NCBI GenBank assembly: GCA_900321645.1
Contig: ONWZ01000037.1
Coordinates: 1 to 9,165 of the forward strand
From: an uncultured Eubacteriales bacterium
GTDB taxonomy: Bacteria; Bacillota_I; Bacilli_A; RF39; UBA660
Direction: 5' to 3'
DNA length: 9,165 bases
Both the position numbers and the translations under genes were made by a program. The notes under the pieces were generated by a model. That model ran no database searches. It was not told where the DNA came from and saw nothing but the letters and a program-made list of their open reading frames with translations. Numbering within the stretch: the first letter of the stretch is position 1; every line of letters starts with the position of its first letter. Below, piece by piece: positions 1-6,600 of this stretch.

Positions 1-434
1 AAACTTTGAACCCCAACATTAGTTATATTAGCACCATTGCTCTTAAGTAAAGTATAGGCATCATTTAAAACATTAGCCCCTAAATCATCAGCTGGATTTG
101 GTCGATATCTGGTATTACTATAATTAGGATATAAATCATTTGGAGCAATTACTACTGCATTGCTAGGAAATTCTCCTTTTTGAGCGTTAACTACTAATTG
201 AGGGCCATTAAGCGTATCACCACTCGAGTCATCTTGTCGAGAAAATTTTGTTCCATATATGGCATTACCCGTACCATCTTGTCCACAAACAAGCATGCTA
301 AGTCCATCCGTTTTTTCATAATTAGGAGGAATAATGATTGATCCTCCATCTTTAATTCCAACATATCCAACACCATTTTTTGTTTCAACAGCCTCTACTT
401 GCGTGTAACCTAATTGTTCTAATTGTTCCCTCAT
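1..434 (-). CDS. Unidentified protein, possibly alpha/beta-hydrolase-like (partial, C-terminus beyond window)
   Basis: The open frame begins at the ATG at 434 and stays open for 144 codons to the left edge, so only the N-terminal part is seen. A GAGG ribosome binding site lies about 8 nt upstream, and the gene starts 21 nt after the gatB stop, so it is probably the last or next gene of the gatCAB transcript. There is no signal peptide or membrane segment: the protein starts MREQLEQLGYTQVEAVE and looks cytoplasmic. Visible hydrophobic strands are LSMLVCG (about 47-53) and NAVVIAPND (about 97-105). A helix-like stretch, DDLGANVLNDAYTLLKSNG, follows and then a strand, ITNVGVQS, at the edge. In alpha/beta hydrolases the GxSxG nucleophile elbow would come just after such a helix-strand pair, which here falls outside the window. 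The fold is therefore inference and the function unknown. The frame is clearly preferred over the antiparallel-looking 64-codon frame inside it. Confidence 0.6.
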   Translation of the reverse strand, partial: MREQLEQLGYTQVEAVETKNGVGYVGIKDGGSIIIPPNYEKTDGLSMLVCGQDGTGNAIYGTKFSRQDDSSGDTLNGPQLVVNAQKGEFPSNAVVIAPNDLYPNYSNTRYRPNPADDLGANVLNDAYTLLKSNGANITNVGVQS

Positions 435-455
435 TTATTTTCCTCACTTTAATAA

Positions 456-1874
456 TTATTTATCTAATTCTTCTTTTAATACTTTTGACGTTACTACTGG
501 ATTAGCTTTTCCTCCAGTATTTTTCATAATTAAACCAACAATATAGCCAAAGACATTTTTACCATTTTTATAATCTTCGATTAAATTCTTATTCTCTAAA
601 AGAATATTACTAATTATCTTTCTAATTTCAGATTCATCACTAATTTGAGTCATACCCAGCTCGCTAACTAAAACATCTGCTTCTTTTCCGGTATCCATCA
701 TCTTTTCCAAGACTTCTTTACCTTGCTTACCATTGATTTTTCCTAAAGTAATCAATCTAATTAAATCAGCAAGCATTTTGGGTGTTAATTTTGATTCTTC
801 AATTGATAAACTATCACGATTCAAATACTTCATAACATCACCAGTTAACCAGTTAGATATTAAAACCGGTTCATTTAGTAATGCTACACATGCTTCATAA
901 AAATCTGATACTTTCTTCTCTCTAACAATTGTGTTAGCATCTTTCGGATTAATGCCATATTCTTTTGTATATGTACTAAATCTTTCATTATGTAATTTAG
1001 GTATTTCACGTTTTATTTCATTAACCCAATCATCTTCAATTTTAATTGGCGGTAAATTAGGATCAGTAAAATATCTATAATCAATAGCATCTTCTTTACT
1101 ACGCATCGTAAACGTTTGATTCAATGTTTCATCATATCTTCTTGTTTCTTGAAGAATTATTCCACCACTATTTAAAACCTCAGTCTGTCTTGCTACTTCG
1201 CATAAAATAGCTGCTTTAACACTACTAAAAGAATTGATATTTTTTATTTCAACTTTCGTACCTAATTCGGTTGCATCTTCTTTCATAAGTGATACGTTGA
1301 CATCGCATCTAATTTGTCCTTTATCACTGCGGGCATATGAAGTATCGGTATATAAGAAAATACTTCTAAGACCCTCTAAGAAAGCAACCGCTTCATCAGC
1401 CGAATTAAGACATGGCTCCGTTACCGTTTCCAAAAGTGGAACTCCACAACGATTATAGTCTAGTAATGAATAATCATTGTAGTGATCCATACTAGTTGTA
1501 TCTTCTTCCAAATGAGTATCATGAATTAAAACTTTTTTATCTTCGCCATTTACATTAATCATAACATAGCCATTTGTCCCTATTGGATGCTTAAACTGTG
1601 TTATTTGATATCCTTTGGGTAAATCAGGATAGAAATAATTTTTTCTTTCAAATGTTAAGTATTTCGGTATTTCACAATTCATGGCCAAAGCCATTTTTAT
1701 TGAGTTTCTAACGGCCTCTTTATTAACTACTGGTAAGATTCCTGGCATTCCCATATCAACAACTGAAACATTGCTATTAGGAATATCTGAAAAACCATTT
1801 CTCGCACTTGAGAAGTTTTTACTATTAGATTTTAATTCACAGTGAACTTCTAAACCAATAACCGTCTTATACAT
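456..1874 (-). CDS. gatB: Aspartyl/glutamyl-tRNA(Asn/Gln) amidotransferase subunit B
   Basis: GatB is the tRNA-binding and kinase subunit of GatCAB. It phosphorylates the misacylated Glu (or Asp) on tRNA(Gln)/tRNA(Asn), and ammonia from GatA then amidates it. The 472-residue length is normal for the family. The N-terminus has IGLEVHCEL, followed by MGMPGILPV, YPDLPKGYQITQ, THLEED (magnesium site region) and the GatB signature DYNRCGVPLLE at about 139-149. The C-terminal helical tail ends with FGYIVGLIMKNTGGKANP and VLKEEL, the YqeY-like tRNA-binding part. The zinc-type cysteine cluster found in some GatB proteins is absent, as in several Firmicute forms. I place the start at the ATG at 1874 because it gives the conserved MYKTVIGLEVH start. 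A TTG six codons earlier has no good site and would add non-conserved residues. The gene overlaps the gatA end by 8 nt, which suggests coupled translation. It ends in TAA. Confidence 0.97.
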   Translation of the reverse strand: MYKTVIGLEVHCELKSNSKNFSSARNGFSDIPNSNVSVVDMGMPGILPVVNKEAVRNSIKMALAMNCEIPKYLTFERKNYFYPDLPKGYQITQFKHPIGTNGYVMINVNGEDKKVLIHDTHLEEDTTSMDHYNDYSLLDYNRCGVPLLETVTEPCLNSADEAVAFLEGLRSIFLYTDTSYARSDKGQIRCDVNVSLMKEDATELGTKVEIKNINSFSSVKAAILCEVARQTEVLNSGGIILQETRRYDETLNQTFTMRSKEDAIDYRYFTDPNLPPIKIEDDWVNEIKREIPKLHNERFSTYTKEYGINPKDANTIVREKKVSDFYEACVALLNEPVLISNWLTGDVMKYLNRDSLSIEESKLTPKMLADLIRLITLGKINGKQGKEVLEKMMDTGKEADVLVSELGMTQISDESEIRKIISNILLENKNLIEDYKNGKNVFGYIVGLIMKNTGGKANPVVTSKVLKEELDK

Positions 1875-3285
1875 TATATCCCCCCCTAGCAACTTGATCT
1901 TTATATTCCATTGTACCCTCTATTTTATTTGCTATATTGAGTACTATATAATCTTCTTTTATTCTACCTGTTATATTGATAGCTATTGGCATATCATTAA
2001 CAAAACCTGAAGGAATAGTAATACTTGGATATCCCCCAAAATTACCAATACATAAATGATTGTCCAAAATCAAATATTTATCACTAAGTTTATCACTTTT
2101 TTCATCAAACTTTGGTGCTATTCCAGCGGCTGCCGGCATAATTAAACCATCATATTCTTTGAATAATTCATTAATTTTATCAACAATCATTCTTCTTACT
2201 CGGTAAGCATTTAAGAATAGTTTTTCTTGATTCTCTCTTTGTAAAATATAGCTACCAATGATAAATCGACGTTTAATTAATTCGCTAAAACCTTTTGTTC
2301 TTGCATCAGTTATTATTTCATCTGGCGTTTTTCCTTCTCCTCTAACGCCAAAATGAATGCCATTCAAATTAGCATCATTGCTTGTAGCCTCAGCACAAGA
2401 TATTGCCATATATGCAGGATATATTGCCAATAATAAATCTTTATCGATTGATTCTCCTTTTACTTCAATACCTAAATCGTTACATTTTTGAATAACTTTA
2501 TTAAAATTATCTAAAATTTCTTCTGATGCATTATCAAGGGCTTCTTTGATATAAAATAGTTTTTTACCTTTAACATCGTTATCGATGATATCAAGATATA
2601 CTTTATCATCATCAGGTAAACTAGTCATATCTCTTTCATCATGTCCCTTAACAATATCTGTAACGATTGTTACATCGCGAACATTTCTCGCAAAAATACC
2701 TAAATGATCTAAACTAGAAGCAAATGCAAATAAACCATATCTACTAATTCTACCATATGTTGGTTTAAAGCCAACAACACCACCATAAGCAGCTGGTTTT
2801 CTAACTGAATCTCCAGTATCAGAGCCAATAGCAAATGGAACTATTCCTAATGCTACAGCGGCGGCACTGCCGGCTGAAGAGCCACCAATTTGTCTGTTTC
2901 TATCCCATGGATTTCTAACCAAACCTGTATGCCCAGTTGTACCGGTTCCCCCCATTGCTAGTTCATCTAAAACTGTTTTCCCTACAAGTACAGCTCCCGC
3001 TTTCTTTAATTTTTCATAGATTGTTGCATCATATACAGGTACATAATTCTTAAGAATATTACTACTGGCTGTCGTTAATATTCCTTTCGTTGAAATATTA
3101 TCTTTCAAGACATAAGGAATTCCTGATAGTAAACTATTACTATCAGTCTTTTCATATTTATTCATAATTGTTACAAACGGATTATATTCTACTTGACTTT
3201 TTTTAGCAGCTTCAACACATTCATTAAATAACTTTTCACTACTTAACCCATTATCAAGTTTTCTTCTAAGTTCTAAGATATTCAT
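1867..3285 (-). CDS. gatA: Aspartyl/glutamyl-tRNA(Asn/Gln) amidotransferase subunit A
   Basis: GatA is the glutaminase subunit of GatCAB. It releases ammonia from glutamine for use at the GatB active site. It is a 472-residue amidase-signature protein of normal length. The Ser-cisSer-Lys triad is intact: Lys61 in VLKDNI, Ser136 in GGSSAGSAAAVA, and the nucleophile Ser160 in GSDTGDSVRKPA. The spacings of 75 and 24 residues match known amidase-signature enzymes. VGFKPTYGRISRYGL and FASSLDHLG follow, as expected. The residue before the nucleophile is Asp159 where most GatA proteins have Gly. The ATG at 3285 shares one base with the gatC stop (TAATG) and has an AAGGTGG site 7 nt upstream inside gatC, so translation is probably coupled. 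The last codons contain a run of seven G that also serves gatB. Confidence 0.97.
   Translation of the reverse strand: MNILELRRKLDNGLSSEKLFNECVEAAKKSQVEYNPFVTIMNKYEKTDSNSLLSGIPYVLKDNISTKGILTTASSNILKNYVPVYDATIYEKLKKAGAVLVGKTVLDELAMGGTGTTGHTGLVRNPWDRNRQIGGSSAGSAAAVALGIVPFAIGSDTGDSVRKPAAYGGVVGFKPTYGRISRYGLFAFASSLDHLGIFARNVRDVTIVTDIVKGHDERDMTSLPDDDKVYLDIIDNDVKGKKLFYIKEALDNASEEILDNFNKVIQKCNDLGIEVKGESIDKDLLLAIYPAYMAISCAEATSNDANLNGIHFGVRGEGKTPDEIITDARTKGFSELIKRRFIIGSYILQRENQEKLFLNAYRVRRMIVDKINELFKEYDGLIMPAAAGIAPKFDEKSDKLSDKYLILDNHLCIGNFGGYPSITIPSGFVNDMPIAINITGRIKEDYIVLNIANKIEGTMEYKDQVARGGYNV
1875..1887 (-). promoter_or_regulatory. gatB ribosome binding site made of a G7 tract inside the gatA end
   Basis: On the minus strand the bases read AGGGGGGG followed by five bases and then the gatB ATG. 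The run encodes Arg-Gly-Gly near the GatA C-terminus and at the same time gives the only Shine-Dalgarno-like sequence for gatB. This supports the ATG at 1874 over the upstream TTG at 1892, which lies 5' of the run. Confidence 0.75.
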
Positions 3286-3572
3286 TATTCCACCACCTTA
3301 GGTACTTTAACTTGATTATATAAAGTATCGCCGCTATTTTTCAAAATATCCTCAATTGGTAATTCATCGACTACTTTATCTTCGCGCATTCTTACATTAT
3401 CTAATGGAAAAGGATATATTAATGGTTCAACTTCATTAATACCATCTATTTTCCCAATCAAGTCCATTTGTTTTAAGATTGTTTCAAACTCATCACTAAG
3501 GGTTTCATATTCACTTTCATCCATCGTAAACATTAATTTCTTAGCCAATGTTTCCAAGGCTTTTTTATCCAT
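3285..3572 (-). CDS. gatC: Aspartyl/glutamyl-tRNA(Asn/Gln) amidotransferase subunit C
   Basis: GatC is the small subunit that wraps around and stabilises the GatA-GatB interface. At 95 residues it has the usual length. The family pattern is visible: an N-terminal helical part (ALETLAKKLMFTMDESE), a second helix (FETILKQMDLIGKID), then EVEPLIYPFPLDNVRMREDKV and the C-terminal VKVPKVVE. It is the first gene of the operon. The ATG at 3572 has GAGGG 5 nt upstream, and the extended -10 promoter lies only about 25 nt from the start, leaving a very short leader. The gene order C-A-B with tiny overlaps points to stoichiometric production. The presence of gatCAB suggests the cell makes Gln-tRNA (and perhaps Asn-tRNA) by transamidation; which one cannot be told from this window. 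Confidence 0.95.
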   Translation of the reverse strand: MDKKALETLAKKLMFTMDESEYETLSDEFETILKQMDLIGKIDGINEVEPLIYPFPLDNVRMREDKVVDELPIEDILKNSGDTLYNQVKVPKVVE

Positions 3573-3595
3573 AATATCCCTCTTTCACAATAATA

Positions 3596-3604
3596 AGTAT
3601 ACCA
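3596..3604 (-). promoter_or_regulatory. Extended -10 promoter of the gatCAB operon
   Basis: The minus strand reads TGGTATACT, an extended -10 element (TG-N-TATACT) placed about 24 nt before the gatC ATG. No good -35 hexamer is seen 16 to 18 bases upstream, where the sequence is TATCAT-like; the TG extension could compensate. It lies immediately downstream of the terminator of the neighbouring serine hydrolase gene, so the operon appears independently expressed. Confidence 0.6.
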
Positions 3605-3615
3605 CATTTATAATT

Positions 3616-3653
3616 AAAAATGATACATATTATAACTAATATCTATCATTTTT
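3616..3653 (-). terminator. AT-rich hairpin terminator after the serine hydrolase gene
   Basis: An almost perfect inverted repeat has an outer stem of 10 bp (AAAAATGATA with TATCATTTTT), one central G-G mismatch on the minus strand, an inner stem of 6 bp (ATATTA with TAATAT) and a 4-base loop. On the minus strand the stem ends in a run of five T. The first base of the hairpin is the last base of the stop codon at 3653-3655. It separates this gene from the gatC promoter. The stem has few GC pairs and the T run is short, so efficiency is uncertain. Confidence 0.65.
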
Positions 3654-5128
3654 TAATATTGCTTAATATTATTACATGTTGTCATTTTATATTTCCAATA
3701 TGCTTCATGCAAATTATATGCTAATTCATTTGCCGTATTGAAATAATTTACATAGTCACTTTCACCTGTATTCGATAATGCTACGACAATATATGGATTA
3801 TCAGTAAAAATAATTGCTATATCATGAATCGCTGTACCACTCCAACCACTTTTATTGGCTACCAAAACATCCCCCCTACCTTTAAGAAAAGTTGGATACG
3901 CATTGATAAAGTTTTTCATTACTGCCTCACCATATTCATTATCTCTAGCATAAAAACTATATAGTTCACGCATATAAATTAAAGCATCGTGAGCATTCAT
4001 TACTCCCCAATTATTATTGGCTTCAAAAATAGCATTTGTTCCTAAATTGCTCCAGAATTTAAGCATATTCTCTCGCCCGTATTTATCCATTAACATATTA
4101 TGTGCGGCGTTATCAGAAGTAACTGTCGAATATTCTAACAATGTTCTAACCATATATTTGGTATTAATCGGTTTATTCTTTAAAACACCGCTTCCCGTAT
4201 TATAATAATTAGCTGTATATGTCATTTCTTCATCTAAATCAACTTTTCCTTGACTAGCCATTTCCCATATATAAATATCTGTTGGTCCTTTAATGGCACT
4301 AGCTGTAAAAATACTTTGGTTAGCATTATAAGTAACTGTAAAGCCTGTAAAAATATCCTTGTAGGCAAATGAAAAATAATTATATGACTGATTATAAAAA
4401 TTATTAATATCATTTATTGCATTATTGACACTTTCTGGCAAATCATTCATATCAATTGGTGAACTAATACAATTAATTAATTCCGAAGCCGCCATCTTCT
4501 TTAAAACCTCATTGTCAATATCAGTTTCTTTATATGCTTTTGCCATTTCTTCTTCTTTATAGGTAATTTCAGTAAAAAACTCTTCATATTTATCTATTTT
4601 TCTTCCAAAATAGAAAGTTTTAGCAACTACAACGCATACACATACGAAGGCTAAAATTAGAATTATTGAAACTGATTTACGATTACTTAAAATTTCTCTT
4701 AAGGTTCTTTTACCAACATCTAAATTATCAACATCATCAATAATATTCTTTCCATCGACTGTTGTCTTATTTAAATATACTTGATTTTTATTTACCATCT
4801 CTGATTGTTTAATCTCATTGACCGGTTCAATATTGGTAATTGTTACTGTTGGAACAACATAATTGTTAGCAACTTCGACTTGATTTACTTGTTCACGATT
4901 AATCACTTCATTTTGAACAGGTTCTGGAGGAACATTATTAGTTTCTATCTTATTAGTTGGTTGAATATTAGAAATTTCAATTTGAGAATTGATGTTGGCA
5001 TTATTTTGCAAATTGTCATTAAAAATCTCATTTTCAGGCTTTGTTTCATAGATTGAATTAACTTCATCGCCCAATAATTCATATAGTTTATTGAATCTAA
5101 GCTCATCCCTATTTTGATTATTATTCAT
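3653..5128 (-). CDS. Membrane-anchored serine hydrolase, class A beta-lactamase/PBP-like fold
   Basis: The protein has 491 residues in three parts. Residues 1-150 are hydrophilic, very rich in Asn and Gln, and predicted cytoplasmic. Residues 153-169 form one transmembrane helix preceded by basic residues (VGKRTLREILSNRK), giving an N-in topology with the enzyme outside. Residues about 240-480 form a serine beta-lactamase-like domain. This has SAIK (catalytic Ser277 and Lys280), SDN at 338-340 and KSG at 426-428. The Ser-to-SDN spacing of 61 matches class A enzymes. The omega-loop Glu motif is not recognisable, so it could be a D-Ala-D-Ala carboxypeptidase-like or other envelope hydrolase rather than a drug-hydrolysing enzyme. 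The substrate cannot be told. I chose the ATG at 5128. A TTG at 5140, with a purine-rich stretch directly against it, is the alternative and adds four residues. The gene has its own promoter and terminator. Confidence 0.85.
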   Translation of the reverse strand: MNNNQNRDELRFNKLYELLGDEVNSIYETKPENEIFNDNLQNNANINSQIEISNIQPTNKIETNNVPPEPVQNEVINREQVNQVEVANNYVVPTVTITNIEPVNEIKQSEMVNKNQVYLNKTTVDGKNIIDDVDNLDVGKRTLREILSNRKSVSIILILAFVCVCVVVAKTFYFGRKIDKYEEFFTEITYKEEEMAKAYKETDIDNEVLKKMAASELINCISSPIDMNDLPESVNNAINDINNFYNQSYNYFSFAYKDIFTGFTVTYNANQSIFTASAIKGPTDIYIWEMASQGKVDLDEEMTYTANYYNTGSGVLKNKPINTKYMVRTLLEYSTVTSDNAAHNMLMDKYGRENMLKFWSNLGTNAIFEANNNWGVMNAHDALIYMRELYSFYARDNEYGEAVMKNFINAYPTFLKGRGDVLVANKSGWSGTAIHDIAIIFTDNPYIVVALSNTGESDYVNYFNTANELAYNLHEAYWKYKMTTCNNIKQY

Positions 5129-5157
5129 ATTCCTAACCAACTTTCTATTCTAATAAT

Positions 5158-5186
5158 ATTTTAACATATAATAAGTTTTTTAACAA
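5158..5186 (-). promoter_or_regulatory. Promoter of the serine hydrolase gene
   Basis: On the minus strand TTGTTA (5186-5181) and TAAAAT (5163-5158) are separated by exactly 17 bp, with a TG one base before the -10. This is a good sigma-70/SigA-type promoter about 30 nt from the ATG at 5128. It starts right after the terminator of the upstream lipoprotein gene. Confidence 0.7.
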
Positions 5187-5188
5187 TC

Positions 5189-5209
5189 AAAAAAGATGCT
5201 TTCGCATCT
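5189..5209 (-). terminator. Intrinsic terminator of the lipoprotein gene
   Basis: The minus strand has AGATGC, loop GAAA, GCATCT, then a run of six T, the first of which closes the stem. This is a classic short hairpin with a stable GNRA-type tetraloop. The 5' arm overlaps the TAG stop codon at 5208-5210, so the terminator begins within the coding end. Confidence 0.9.
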
Positions 5210-6284
5210 ATTTGCTTACCGGTAATACACTAATTGATCTTACCACTTCAAGTAATTCTTCAGTATCCATAACATCACTAACTAAATAATATTCAATTCC
5301 ATTATCAAACCAATTAGCGGAATTATCATTAATAACGGCTAATGACGAACCAATTAATTCGGGACTTCCATATGTCGGAATTATTTCCGGAATGTCGCTA
5401 TATTTTGCAACTTCTTCCATCAAAACGAAAGACTTATCTCCGGTAAATGTTAAAATTAATCTTTCACCCTCTTCAGTATTAACTCTTTCTTGACTAGTCA
5501 AGTATGTATTAACTGGTAGATACATCGGATAAATAATATCATCGATTGTCGCTGTTTCTTCAGTTTTATTTTCCGTTTCTGTATTTGGTTCTTGCGTCTC
5601 AGTTGGTGTTTCAGTCTCCTCTGATTTCTTCTCTTCTGTTTTTTTGTCATTTTGAGCAGTATTGGTATCTAAAATTGTATTTAAATCAAAATAAGTATCA
5701 TTAAATTCAGTTCTTAAATCAATTTTGTCAAATTTCATCATTATTTGTGTCTTTCTATCAGTATCAATTACTTCCACTTTAGTTGGTAAGTAATCTTTTC
5801 CTAAATATATTTTTTGTTTTACCAATTTTTCGTTATTTGGATAATTAACGGTCGATGTAAATATATATCCATCAGCGTTATCTTCGAAAGTTCGATTCTC
5901 ATCGTTGGTAATGTCATCTAATAAACTCGATAAAAGATATACCTGACTATTATTATATGGCCAATCGCTTTGAAATTTAAAACTTTTATTAAGTGATGGT
6001 GTAACAATATATACACCTTCCCCATTTCTTAAAATAACTTGTTTATGATCATTTACTTTGTTGACAAGCACTATTTTATAAAAGTCATCTCGTTTATATG
6101 ATACGGCTATACTATAATTATAAACATCCTCATTATTCAAGAGTTCCATTTCACCAGTTAAATAGTAGGCATTAGTATTATTAACTTTATCTTGAAATTC
6201 TTTTAACACTTCCTTTTCATTATGACGAGCGCATCCAGTAACCATTAAGCAAACCAAAAATAAACATAAAAATACTTTTTTCAT
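5208..6284 (-). CDS. Lipoprotein with LolA-like (COG2834) domain and Thr/Glu-rich linker
   Basis: A 358-residue lipoprotein precursor. The signal peptide MKKVFLCLFLVCLMVTGC carries the lipobox V-T-G-C with lipidated Cys18, so it should sit on the outer face of the membrane. Residues about 24-205 resemble the lipoprotein-sorting/YdcC-type fold, built of beta strands with phrases such as LTGEMELLNNEDVY, VILRNGEGVYIVTPSLNK and the late KVEVIDTDRKTQIMMKFDKID. Residues about 210-245 are a low-complexity Thr/Glu/Lys linker. Residues 250-358 form a second domain of about 110 residues containing LTFTGDKSFVLMEE and ending RSISVLPVSK, which looks like DUF4367-type sequence. The actual role is unknown; such proteins are often linked to envelope or sporulation functions. 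The ATG at 6284 has GGGGTGA close upstream. It is probably monocistronic, with a terminator at its end. The domain assignments come from sequence memory, not a search. Confidence 0.85.
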   Translation of the reverse strand: MKKVFLCLFLVCLMVTGCARHNEKEVLKEFQDKVNNTNAYYLTGEMELLNNEDVYNYSIAVSYKRDDFYKIVLVNKVNDHKQVILRNGEGVYIVTPSLNKSFKFQSDWPYNNSQVYLLSSLLDDITNDENRTFEDNADGYIFTSTVNYPNNEKLVKQKIYLGKDYLPTKVEVIDTDRKTQIMMKFDKIDLRTEFNDTYFDLNTILDTNTAQNDKKTEEKKSEETETPTETQEPNTETENKTEETATIDDIIYPMYLPVNTYLTSQERVNTEEGERLILTFTGDKSFVLMEEVAKYSDIPEIIPTYGSPELIGSSLAVINDNSANWFDNGIEYYLVSDVMDTEELLEVVRSISVLPVSK

Positions 6285-6314
6285 TTTTCACCCCATTTTT
6301 TATCTTTATGGTAA

Positions 6315-6320
6315 ATTATA
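6315..6320 (-). promoter_or_regulatory. Probable -10 box for the lipoprotein gene
   Basis: The minus strand has a perfect TATAAT about 30 nt before the lipoprotein ATG, giving a predicted leader of roughly 24 nt. No convincing -35 is seen 16 to 18 bp upstream. It lies in the divergent intergenic region and overlaps a pair of direct repeats. Confidence 0.45.
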
Positions 6321-6329
6321 TGGTATATT
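6321..6329 (+). promoter_or_regulatory. Possible extended -10 promoter for the DUF378 gene
   Basis: The plus strand reads TGGTATATT, close to the TGGTATACT found before gatC. It would give a leader of about 58 nt that contains a long AT hairpin. There is no clear -35 element. The TATAAT at 6371 is too close to the ribosome binding site to be the promoter of this gene. Confidence 0.4.
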
Positions 6330-6345
6330 TTGCCCTTTATGATGA

Positions 6346-6379
6346 ATAATTATCTTTTTTTGGTTAAAAATATAATTAT
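6346..6379 (+). promoter_or_regulatory. Leader hairpin just upstream of the DUF378 ribosome binding site
   Basis: ATAATTAT (6346-6353) pairs with ATAATTAT (6372-6379). After one C-T mismatch, TTTTT (6355-6359) pairs with AAAAA (6366-6370), leaving loop TTGGTT. The stem of 13 AT pairs ends two bases before the AAGGAGGA site at 6381-6388. It may protect the message or affect translation. A role is not shown by the sequence alone. Confidence 0.5.
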
Positions 6380-6393
6380 CAAGGAGGATAGAT

Positions 6394-6600
6394 ATGAATA
6401 CATTATATAAGACCTGTTTAGTCCTAGGAATTGTTGGATGCTTAAACTGGGGATTAGTTGGTTTATTTAATTTTAATTTAGTTGAGTACTTATTTGGCGA
6501 TGGGGCCTTACTTACTAGAATTGTCTATGTTCTAGTAATGGTTGCTGGCTTAATTCTAGTTGGCTTGTTAATGAAAGATCTAGATCACTTAGACCACTAA
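6394..6600 (+). CDS. DUF378 family small membrane protein
   Basis: A 68-residue protein with two transmembrane helices: about 6-26, containing the family hallmark GCLNWGLVGLFNFNLV, and about 40-60, containing RIVYVLVMVAGLILVGLL. The C-terminus is acidic and His-containing (KDLDHLDH). The sequence and length fit the DUF378 family (B. subtilis YuzA-like), widespread small integral membrane proteins of unknown function. Translation is supported by a near-perfect AAGGAGGA site with 5 to 6 nt spacing to the ATG. The gene is flanked by its own leader hairpin and an intrinsic terminator, so it is probably expressed alone and possibly strongly. Confidence 0.9.
   Translation: MNTLYKTCLVLGIVGCLNWGLVGLFNFNLVEYLFGDGALLTRIVYVLVMVAGLILVGLLMKDLDHLDH

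Larger units (their letters stand above)
6308..6329 (+). repeat. Tandem direct repeat ATGGTAWATT in the divergent promoter region
   Basis: Two copies, ATGGTAAATT (6308-6317) and ATGGTATATT (6320-6329), are 12 bp apart start to start, between the lipoprotein and DUF378 genes. They overlap both predicted -10 elements. They could be a regulator site or simply duplicated -10-like sequence in AT-rich DNA. Confidence 0.5.

Noticed and set aside
194..388. 64-codon minus-strand frame at the left end
   Set aside because: It lies in a different frame within the gene that starts at 434, is Met/Leu/Lys-rich without domain character and lacks a ribosome binding site.
1875..1892. Upstream TTG start for gatB, six codons before the ATG
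   Set aside because: The extra residues are not part of the conserved GatB start and the G-rich ribosome binding site lies downstream of the TTG, correctly placed for the ATG at 1874.
1234..5056. Plus-strand frames at 1234-1458, 4017-4205 and 4805-5056
   Set aside because: All three are antisense to gatB or the serine hydrolase, which have strong motif evidence; none has a start signal.
5129..5140. TTG start for the serine hydrolase at 5140
   Set aside because: The only purine-rich stretch directly touches the TTG with no spacing. The ATG at 5128 is at least as well placed, though AGGA is only 2 nt from it, so the choice is not certain.
6371..6376. Perfect TATAAT on the plus strand before the DUF378 gene
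   Set aside because: Transcription would start inside or right at the Shine-Dalgarno at 6382-6388, there is no -35, and the bases are explained by the hairpin arm.
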